A stretch of DNA of 5,405 nucleotides, taken from Burkholderiales bacterium (GTDB lineage Bacteria > Pseudomonadota > Gammaproteobacteria > Burkholderiales > SG8-39). Location: assembly GCA_029266935.1 (NCBI GenBank), contig JAQSVY010000126.1, positions 1 through 5,405 of the forward strand, written 5' to 3'. Shown here piece by piece: positions 1 through 4,620 of the stretch. A model generated the notes under the pieces. That model was not told the DNA's origin, searched no databases, and saw nothing but the letters and a program-made list of their open reading frames with translations. The first letter of the stretch is position 1, and each line of letters starts with the position of its first letter. Position numbers and translations under genes: made by a program.

Positions 1-77
1 GCGATCACCGCCAGGAAGAAGAGCGTCAGCTGCCGGTATTTGAGCGCCGCCGCCGAAAGGTTGAAGTCACTTTTCAT
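1..77 (-). CDS. RND-family efflux pump inner-membrane permease, N-terminal fragment
   Basis: This is the first 25 residues of a proton-driven RND transporter, the inner-membrane pump of a tripartite efflux complex; the rest lies beyond the left edge. The visible peptide begins MKSDFNLSAAALKY and continues into a hydrophobic stretch (LTLFFLAVI). This matches the usual start of AcrB/NolG-type permeases: a short amphipathic segment with a conserved NLS motif, then transmembrane helix 1. The ATG (75-77 on the plus strand) lies inside the adaptor gene, so the two coding regions overlap by 11 bases. I see no strong Shine-Dalgarno before it, which fits translational coupling to the adaptor. Family is inferred from the N-terminus and the adaptor neighbour; substrate cannot be told. 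Confidence 0.8.
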   Translation of the reverse strand, partial: MKSDFNLSAAALKYRQLTLFFLAVI

Positions 78-1128
78 CGAGGATGCGCACCCGCTGCCCG
101 GGGCGCAGCAACTGCGCCCCGGCGGCGACCACCACGTCGCCGGGCGAGAGGCCCGACTCGATCACCACGCGCTCGCCGCTGACGCCTCCCGTCTTCACGT
201 TCTGCGCCCGCACCGTGCCCGCGGGCTCGACCACGAACACCTGCGGGTCGGCGCCGCGCGAATGCAGCGCGGCGATCGGCACCTCGATCTGCCGTGCCGC
301 GGCGGAAGCCACCTCCACGGCTGCGCTCATGCCGAGCTCGATCTCGTCCCTCGCCTCGAGAATCGAGGCGCGCGCGGCATACATGCGCGTCACCGGATCG
401 GCGGCTGGCGATAGCTCGCGCAGCTTCGCCTCCCAGGTCCTGCCGGGAATGGCGTTCAAGGAAACCCGGAAGGAGGATGAACCCTCCATGAAAGAGCGCT
501 GTGATTCGGGAACCGCGAAAGCGATCTCCTTTTCCCCAGGCTGCGCCACGCGCACCACCGTCTGGCCGGCAGCTACCACCTGGCCGGCCTCGGCTTCGAC
601 GGCGGTGACGACGCCGGCGACGTCGGCAAAAAGCGTGGCGTAGGCGACCTGGTTCGCCACCTGCGCAGCCTGCGCGCGAGAGGCGGCGAGCTGCGACTCG
701 GCGGTGGCGAAGGCGTTCGCCCGGCGGTCGTACTCCGCCTGGCTGATGAAGCTCTTGTCGCGCAGCTCGCGGTAGCGCTTGTAGTCGGCCTCCGCGAGGC
801 TGCGCTGCAGCTCGAGGCTCTTCACCTGGGCGCGCGCGCTCGCGGCGGCGAGCTTGAGGTCGGAGCCGTCGAGGCGCGCCACTGCCTGCCCGGGCTGCAC
901 GCGCGAGCCGACCTCGACCAGCCTCTCGACGATCTTGCCGGCGACGCGAAATGCGAGCCGCGTCTCGTGCCGCGCGCGCACCTCGCCCGCGTACTCGATG
1001 CGGCGCGCGCCTTCGGTGACGCCGATCTTGATGACGCGCACCGGGCGCACCTCATCGGGCCGCTCCTCGGTGGCCTGCGTGCAGGCCGCCAGCATCAACA
1101 CGAAAGGCAGGACGATCTTCGTTTTCAC
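67..1128 (-). CDS. RND efflux periplasmic adaptor (membrane fusion protein), lipoprotein
   Basis: This 353-residue HlyD/AcrA-type adaptor would link the inner-membrane pump to an outer-membrane channel. It has a short signal peptide with a lipobox L13-A14-A15-C16, so Cys16 should be lipidated and anchor it in the membrane. Next come the first half of a lipoyl domain (about 57-90, with RVAGKIVERLVEVGSRVQPG), a coiled-coil hairpin (about 90-160, rich in Ala, Gln, Arg and Glu), the second lipoyl half (about 168-195), a beta-barrel (about 200-275) and a membrane-proximal domain (about 278-350). I chose the GTG start because it gives a clean lipoprotein signal and has AGGAG six bases upstream. Starting further up, at 1266, would add 46 Arg/Ala-rich residues that are really the repressor gene read in another frame. 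The GTG overlaps the repressor stop as GTGA. Substrate unknown. Confidence 0.93.
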   Translation of the reverse strand: MKTKIVLPFVLMLAACTQATEERPDEVRPVRVIKIGVTEGARRIEYAGEVRARHETRLAFRVAGKIVERLVEVGSRVQPGQAVARLDGSDLKLAAASARAQVKSLELQRSLAEADYKRYRELRDKSFISQAEYDRRANAFATAESQLAASRAQAAQVANQVAYATLFADVAGVVTAVEAEAGQVVAAGQTVVRVAQPGEKEIAFAVPESQRSFMEGSSSFRVSLNAIPGRTWEAKLRELSPAADPVTRMYAARASILEARDEIELGMSAAVEVASAAARQIEVPIAALHSRGADPQVFVVEPAGTVRAQNVKTGGVSGERVVIESGLSPGDVVVAAGAQLLRPGQRVRILDEK

Positions 1129-1778
1129 GCGCCTCTCCTCGCGGCGGCGTCCCACAGGTCGAGAAGCGCCGCGGTGAGCTGCCGCTCGAGATCGATCTTG
1201 AAGATCTGCATCTCGGGCCGGTGCATTACCGAGCGCAGCGACACCGGCACGTCCACTTGCTGCCACAGCCCGACGATCAGCGCGTAGCAGTTCATGAGCA
1301 GTGCCGCGCCTTCGCCCTCGCGCAGCCGGGGATAGAGCTCCTCGATGCGGATGCCCAGGAGGGCCAGTCTTCTTGCTATACCGTCTTTGAAGGCGAAGGC
1401 CGCTTCCGTACTCACGTTCGTGTCGAGCATGCCGCGGCAGTTGCCGGCGAGCGGGTAGAACTCCGGGTGAGCCCTGAGATAGCGCAGCCCGGCGCGCACC
1501 ACGGTCTCGCCGGTGGGAGCGGCTGCGGCGAGCGCGCGCTCGACGACGTCGAAGAGCTCGTGCGTCTGCTTCTCGTGCACCGCGAGCAGCACTTCCTCGC
1601 GCGTGCCGAAGTACAGGTAGAGCGTGCCCTTGGCGACGCCGGCACGGCGGCCGAGCTGCTCCATGGAGAAGCCGGGGCCGCGCGCGGACAGCTCCTCGGC
1701 GGCGCGGACGATGGCGTCGCGGCGGGCGGTCTTGTCTTCGGGCGCAACCGCACGCCTCTTCAATTGACTGACGGTCAT
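1125..1778 (-). CDS. TetR/AcrR-family transcriptional repressor of the efflux operon
   Basis: This 217-residue protein has the TetR layout. An N-terminal three-helix DNA-binding domain spans about 17-65, with the helix-turn-helix at about 39-58 (MEQLGRRAGVAKGTLYLYF) and the typical Gly-Thr-Leu-Tyr-Leu-Tyr-Phe end of the recognition helix. A helical ligand and dimer domain follows (about 70-215). Family members repress neighbouring genes and release DNA when a small hydrophobic ligand binds; efflux-linked members often sense pump substrates. It is first in its operon, overlaps the adaptor by four bases (GTGA), and sits beside two palindromic sites, so autorepression is likely. The ATG is only about 12 bases downstream of the -10 element and has no clear Shine-Dalgarno, so the mRNA may be nearly leaderless. 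Ligand unknown. Confidence 0.93.
   Translation of the reverse strand: MTVSQLKRRAVAPEDKTARRDAIVRAAEELSARGPGFSMEQLGRRAGVAKGTLYLYFGTREEVLLAVHEKQTHELFDVVERALAAAAPTGETVVRAGLRYLRAHPEFYPLAGNCRGMLDTNVSTEAAFAFKDGIARRLALLGIRIEELYPRLREGEGAALLMNCYALIVGLWQQVDVPVSLRSVMHRPEMQIFKIDLERQLTAALLDLWDAAARRGA
1132..1140 (-). promoter_or_regulatory. Shine-Dalgarno deciding the GTG start of the adaptor
   Basis: On the minus strand GAGGAGAGG precedes GTG; AGGAG (1139-1135) sits six bases from it. The site lies within the last codons of the repressor gene. It supports the GTG at 1128 over the upstream ATG at 1266. Confidence 0.75.
1765..1777. promoter_or_regulatory. Second operator-like half-degenerate palindrome O2
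   Basis: Read on the minus strand, TGACCGTCAGTCA matches the O1 core (TGACCGGCGGTCA on that strand) at 11 of 13 positions, and its inverted symmetry is broken at one pair. Its centre (1771) lies 32 bases from the O1 centre (1803), close to three helical turns, so two dimers would sit on the same DNA face. It overlaps codons 1-5 of the repressor gene and a possible plus-strand -35 element. Confidence 0.5.
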
Positions 1779-1797
1779 TTCGACTTTGGACTCTAAT
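1768..1797 (+). promoter_or_regulatory. Possible rightward promoter for the esterase-kinase-thyA genes
   Basis: CTGACG (1768-1773, 4 of 6 to TTGACA), an 18-base spacer and TCTAAT (1792-1797, 5 of 6 to TATAAT) form a plausible plus-strand promoter, with a start near 1804, about 25 bases before the esterase ATG. The -35 falls inside O2 and the -10 touches O1. If used, this promoter would share repression with the leftward one. The -35 match is modest. Confidence 0.4.
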
Positions 1798-1818
1798 GAC
1801 CGCCGGTCAGTATGTCAA
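1790..1818 (-). promoter_or_regulatory. Sigma-70-type promoter of the tetR-adaptor-RND operon
   Basis: On the minus strand a consensus -35 hexamer TTGACA (1818-1813) is followed by exactly 17 bases and TAGAGT (1795-1790, 4 of 6 matches to TATAAT). Transcription should begin near 1783, only about five bases before the repressor ATG. The spacer is almost filled by the palindrome at 1797-1809, so a bound repressor would block RNA polymerase. Confidence 0.75.
1794..1812. promoter_or_regulatory. Palindromic operator O1, probable TetR-type repressor site
   Basis: The core TGACCGCCGGTCA (1797-1809) is a perfect inverted repeat, TGACCG and CGGTCA around one central C. Symmetry resumes one base further out, with TA at 1794-1795 and TA at 1811-1812, giving a 19-base site with one mismatched pair. 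It lies between the -35 and -10 of the minus-strand promoter and touches a possible plus-strand -10 (1792-1797). Location and symmetry fit a TetR-family operator; the assignment to this repressor is inference. Confidence 0.78.
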
Positions 1819-1828
1819 ACTGCCCTCC

Positions 1829-2434
1829 ATGACAGATGCAACAATCATCTGGCTGCACGGCCTCGGCGCCGACCACAGCGACTTCGAGCCCGTCGTCTCG
1901 GAGCTGGGTCTGCCGCCGTCGGTGCGCTTCGTATTCCCCGACGCGCCGATCCGCGCCGTGACCATCAACCAGGGCATGCGCATGCGCGCTTGGTACGACA
2001 TCCTGCAGTTCGGACCCGGGCCGGAGGACGAGGCCGGGATCCGCGAGTCGCAGCGCACCGTCGAGGGCCTGATCGAGACGGCCGGCGTGCCCCCGGAGCG
2101 GGTGGTGCTCGCCGGATTCTCCCAGGGCGGCGCCATCGTGCTGCACACGGCGCTGCGCTATCCCAGACGCCTTGCGGGGGTGGTCGCGCTTTCAGCCTAT
2201 TTACCGCTGCAAAGCACCCTGAAGGCAGAATGCGCCATTGAGAATCAACACCTTGCCGTCTTCATGGCCCATGGGCGCTTCGACGACCTCATCCCCCTGC
2301 CGCGCGCGGCGGCCTCGCGCGACCTGCTGCTGAAGATGAACTATCGGGTCGACTGGCACGAGTACCCGATGCCACACTCCGTATGCATGGAGGAGATCGG
2401 AGATATCGCGACCTTCCTGCGGAGCGTGCTGTGA
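1829..2434 (+). CDS. Alpha/beta-hydrolase carboxylesterase (phospholipase/carboxylesterase family)
   Basis: This 201-residue cytoplasmic serine hydrolase, with no signal peptide, resembles the Pseudomonas carboxylesterase II and acyl-protein thioesterase family, which cleaves short acyl esters or thioesters. Visible marks are the oxyanion-hole loop IIWLHGLGADHSDF near the N-terminus, the nucleophile elbow GFSQGG with Ser98, the acid HGRFDD with Asp152, and His183 in YPMPHS. The triad is therefore complete. Family members usually carry about 15 residues before the IWLHGLG strand; this start gives five, while an in-frame ATG at 1796 would give 16. I prefer 1829 because 1796-1818 is occupied by the operator and the leftward -35, but neither start has a good Shine-Dalgarno. 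The stop overlaps the kinase start as TGATG. Physiological substrate unknown. Confidence 0.9.
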   Translation: MTDATIIWLHGLGADHSDFEPVVSELGLPPSVRFVFPDAPIRAVTINQGMRMRAWYDILQFGPGPEDEAGIRESQRTVEGLIETAGVPPERVVLAGFSQGGAIVLHTALRYPRRLAGVVALSAYLPLQSTLKAECAIENQHLAVFMAHGRFDDLIPLPRAAASRDLLLKMNYRVDWHEYPMPHSVCMEEIGDIATFLRSVL

Positions 2435-3240
2435 TGAGCAGGATGGTGGGGACGGAGGATCAGCCGGTCCCCGGCTACAGCATCGTGCACAAGATCGGCG
2501 AGGGCGGCCAGGCGACGGTGTACCTCGCCGAGCGCGACCACGACGGCCTGCGCGTCGCGCTCAAGGTGCTGGAGCGGCGGCTGCGCAGCGACCCGGTTTT
2601 CCTCGAGCGCTTCGTGCGCGAGTACAAGCTGGTGACGAGCCTCGAGAACGAGTACGTGGCGCGCATCTACGACCAGGGCTTCTCGGGCGACAACCCCTAC
2701 ATCGCCATGGAGTTCCTGCCCTCGGGCACGCTCGCCGGCCGCATCCACCTGGGGCTCACGCCGCGCGCAGCGCTGCGCCTGACGCGCCAGATCGCCCGTG
2801 CGCTCGACGCCATCCACTCGCGCGGCATCGTGCACCGCGACCTGAAGCCGGCCAACATCCTGTTCCGGCCCGACGGCCGCCCGGTGATCGTCGACTTCGG
2901 CCTCGCGAAGGACATGGGCGTCAACTCCACGCTGACCGTGGCCGGGCGCCTCGTCGCCACGCCCCGCTACATGAGTCCCGAGCAGTGCCAGGGGCTGCCG
3001 GTCGACGCGCGCTCCGATCTCTACAGCCTGGGCGTGATCCTCTGGGAGATGCTCACCGGCCATCGCATCTACGCGGACGCCAGCCCGAGCGAGCTCATCA
3101 TCATGCACGTGTCGTCGCCGATACCGAAGCTGCCCTCGAGCCTCTCGCACCACCAGCCGACCCTCGATCGCCTGCTCGCCAAAAACCCCGAGGACCGCTT
3201 CCAGAGCGCGAGCGAGCTCTGCGGCGACATCACTTTATAG
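2434..3240 (+). CDS. Hanks-type Ser/Thr protein kinase, stand-alone catalytic domain
   Basis: This 268-residue kinase transfers phosphate from ATP to Ser/Thr on proteins. All core motifs are present: glycine loop GEGGQATVY (22-30), ATP-anchoring Lys44 in VALKVL, helix-C Glu63, catalytic loop HRDLKPAN with Asp136 and Asn141, metal-binding Asp154-Phe-Gly, the TPRYMSPEQ segment (SPE in place of APE, Glu183), Asp195 in SDLYSLG and Arg255 in the last helix. It should be active, and as an RD kinase may need activation-loop phosphorylation; Ser165, Thr166, Thr168 and Thr176 are candidates. Unlike PknB-type kinases it has no transmembrane segment, PASTA repeat or other sensor, and ends directly after the C-lobe, so it is probably soluble and takes its signal from a partner. 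The start ATG overlaps the esterase stop (TGATG), with GGAG nine bases upstream. Target unknown. Confidence 0.93.
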   Translation: MSRMVGTEDQPVPGYSIVHKIGEGGQATVYLAERDHDGLRVALKVLERRLRSDPVFLERFVREYKLVTSLENEYVARIYDQGFSGDNPYIAMEFLPSGTLAGRIHLGLTPRAALRLTRQIARALDAIHSRGIVHRDLKPANILFRPDGRPVIVDFGLAKDMGVNSTLTVAGRLVATPRYMSPEQCQGLPVDARSDLYSLGVILWEMLTGHRIYADASPSELIIMHVSSPIPKLPSSLSHHQPTLDRLLAKNPEDRFQSASELCGDITL

Positions 3241-4035
3241 ATGGAAAAGTACTACCTCGATCTGCTGGCGGACGTGTTGCAGAACGGGGCACGCAAGTCC
3301 GACCGCACCGGCACCGGGACGCTCTCGGTGTTCGGCCGGCAGCTGCGCTTCGCGCTCGCGCCCTTCCCGCTCCTCACCACCAAGAAGCTGCACTTCAAGT
3401 CGATCGCCTACGAGCTGCTGTGGTTCCTGCGCGGCGACACCAATGTGCGCTGGCTGCAGGAGCGCGGCGTGAGCATCTGGGACGAGTGGGCCGACGAGCG
3501 CGGCGAGCTCGGGCCGGTGTACGGCTACCAGTGGAGGCACTGGCGCACGCCGGACGGCAGGGAAATCGACCAGATAAACCAGATTGTAGAAAGCTTGAGA
3601 AAAAAACCTGACTCACGCCGCCACATCGTCTCGGCCTGGAACCCTGCCGACGTCGATCGCATGGCGCTGCCACCGTGTCACGCGCTGTTCCAGTTCTACG
3701 TTGCCAACGGCAGGCTCTCCTGCCAGATGTACCAGCGCAGCGCCGATCTCTTCCTCGGCGTGCCGTTCAACATCGCCTCCTACGCGCTACTCACGCTCAT
3801 GGTGGCGCAGGTCACGGACTTCGAGCCCGGGGAGTTCATCCTGACACTCGGCGATGCGCACCTGTACCTGAACCACCTCGAGCAGGCCCGCCAGCAGCTG
3901 CAGAGGCAGCCCAGGGCCTTTCCGCAGCTGAAGTTGAACCAGGCAGTGAAGGACCTCTTTGCCTTCAGGTATGAGGACTTCGTGCTCGAAAGCTACGATC
4001 CCCATCCGGCGATCAAGGCGCCGATCGCAGTCTGA
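3241..4035 (+). CDS. thyA: Thymidylate synthase
   Basis: ThyA methylates dUMP to dTMP using 5,10-methylenetetrahydrofolate, giving dihydrofolate; it is the de novo source of thymine for DNA and acts as a cytosolic dimer. The protein has 264 residues, the same as E. coli ThyA, and its numbering aligns without gaps: [12 protein letters not shown] (21-32), the Arg126-Arg127 phosphate-binding pair in DSRRH, nucleophile Cys146 in [18 protein letters not shown] with Asn177, and LYLNH near the end. The C-terminus APIAV is intact. The ATG directly follows the kinase stop codon with no gap and no recognisable Shine-Dalgarno, so translation probably depends on ribosomes leaving the kinase gene. In many proteobacteria folA follows thyA; here it does not. 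An AT-rich patch with uncommon codons (about 3571-3608) covers residues 111-123. Confidence 0.98.
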   Translation: MEKYYLDLLADVLQNGARKSDRTGTGTLSVFGRQLRFALAPFPLLTTKKLHFKSIAYELLWFLRGDTNVRWLQERGVSIWDEWADERGELGPVYGYQWRHWRTPDGREIDQINQIVESLRKKPDSRRHIVSAWNPADVDRMALPPCHALFQFYVANGRLSCQMYQRSADLFLGVPFNIASYALLTLMVAQVTDFEPGEFILTLGDAHLYLNHLEQARQQLQRQPRAFPQLKLNQAVKDLFAFRYEDFVLESYDPHPAIKAPIAV

Positions 4036-4039
4036 GGGC

Positions 4040-4077
4040 AAAAAAAGGCCCGCCTTCAGGGGGACAAAGGACGGGCC
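4040..4077 (-). terminator. Rho-independent terminator of the small membrane-protein gene
   Basis: Bases 4047-4056 pair with 4067-4077: six pairs (GGCCCG with CGGGCC), a bulged A at 4071, then CCTT with AAGG, closing a 10-base loop (4057-4066). On the minus strand the stem is followed at once by seven T (4046-4040), a textbook intrinsic terminator. On the plus strand the stem follows thyA by 11 bases but has no T-tract after it, so it would stop thyA transcripts poorly. Confidence 0.88.
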
Positions 4078-4124
4078 CAGGGGAGACATCGGCCTTGCGG
4101 CCGCCGCTTGAAAATTCTTGCGCG

Positions 4125-4460
4125 CTAGAAAGTGCCCTTGCTCAGGAACATGGCGAGGTAGGCGAGGCCTGCCGCGGCGAATCCGTACACCAGGAGGTCC
4201 GAGAAGCGGTTGTGGTAGCGAGGCGAGTTCCAGCCGCGCGAGAACCAGGCGAGCGCAGCAATCATCAGGAGCGAGCCGAGCGCTGCGGCGCCGGCCGAGG
4301 CGCTGCGTCCGAAGGCTTGCGCAACCCAGCCCTCCGGGGATATCACCTTGTAGATCGTGCCGCCGATGCCGGTCACGGCCAGCGCGATCACGACAAAGCT
4401 GAATCCCTCCTGGAGGAGCGAGTAACTTTCCGGTTTGACCTTTATTACATTGTTTTGCAT
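4125..4460 (-). CDS. Small predicted integral membrane protein of unknown function
   Basis: I do not recognise this 111-residue protein. A polar N-terminus (about 1-18, MQNNVIKVKPESYSLLQEGF) precedes three likely transmembrane helices: about 20-38 (FVVIALAVTGIGG), 54-73 (AGAAALGSLLMIAALAWF) and 88-106 (DLLVYGFAAAGLAYLAMFL). An Arg/His/Asn-rich loop (75-87) joins the last two. No catalytic motif, metal site or lipobox is seen. I chose the ATG at 4460 because AGGGG lies four bases upstream; extending the frame to 4631 would add 57 residues that overlap the divergent monooxygenase start and look like non-coding sequence. It is a single-gene unit ending at the terminator at 4040-4077. The reading frame and the placement of its terminator make it a credible gene. 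Confidence 0.75.
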   Translation of the reverse strand: MQNNVIKVKPESYSLLQEGFSFVVIALAVTGIGGTIYKVISPEGWVAQAFGRSASAGAAALGSLLMIAALAWFSRGWNSPRYHNRFSDLLVYGFAAAGLAYLAMFLSKGTF

Positions 4461-4580
4461 ACCGCCCCTACTGCAAACTGCATGCCCGATTGGGTTCCCT
4501 AGTCCGAACAGCACTTTACGGATCCAGATTGTCGGGCTGTAGCGACGAAAGAAGTCACGAACAGGAACACAGGCTTGAGC

Positions 4581-4620
4581 CGACAGGCGTTTCCCTGTCG
4601 CTGCCAGGAGACAGGAAATG
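4581..4620 (+). promoter_or_regulatory. Two mutually exclusive hairpins over the monooxygenase start codon
   Basis: Hairpin A: CGACAGG (4581-4587) pairs perfectly with CCTGTCG (4594-4600) around a six-base loop, leaving the Shine-Dalgarno (4606-4610) and ATG free. Hairpin B: bases 4588-4599 pair with 4610-4620 in 11 pairs (one G-T wobble, one bulged C at 4593), a helix that takes in the whole ATG and places AGGA of the Shine-Dalgarno in its loop. Both use CCTGTC (4594-4599), so only one can form. The pairing is seen directly; a switching role is inference. It matches no riboswitch class I know. Confidence 0.45.
4606..4610 (+). promoter_or_regulatory. Shine-Dalgarno of the monooxygenase gene
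   Basis: AGGAG lies seven bases before the ATG at 4618, near-ideal spacing. It fixes the start together with the typical family N-terminus LSILDQSP. The site lies between the two alternative hairpins described for 4581-4620. Confidence 0.8.

Noticed and set aside
83..643. Plus-strand open frame (186 codons) opposite the adaptor gene
   Set aside because: Ser/Thr/Ala/Arg-rich translation with no family signal; antisense to a well-supported adaptor gene.
1129..1266. Upstream ATG start that would lengthen the adaptor by 46 residues
   Set aside because: The extra part is the repressor gene in another frame and would bury the lipoprotein signal peptide; GTG at 1128 has a good Shine-Dalgarno.
1796..1828. 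Earlier ATG for the esterase, adding 11 residues
   Set aside because: Not excluded: it gives a family-typical N-terminal length. It was set aside because those bases form the operator and the leftward -35 element, and the ATG arises from the palindrome itself.
2341..3153. Long open frame (270 codons) on the minus strand opposite the kinase gene
   Set aside because: It mirrors the GC-rich codon bias of the kinase. Its protein is Arg/Ala/His-rich with no recognisable domain, while the plus strand encodes a kinase with every motif.
4484..4537. Possible stem GCCCGA (4484-4489) with TCGGGC (4532-4537) in the divergent gap
   Set aside because: Only six pairs across a 42-base loop, expected by chance in GC-rich DNA; no tRNA or known riboswitch consensus is present.
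4500..4580. Promoters for the divergent membrane-protein and monooxygenase genes
   Set aside because: Only weak -10-like words (such as GACAAT on the minus strand) with poorly spaced -35 partners; not strong enough to list.
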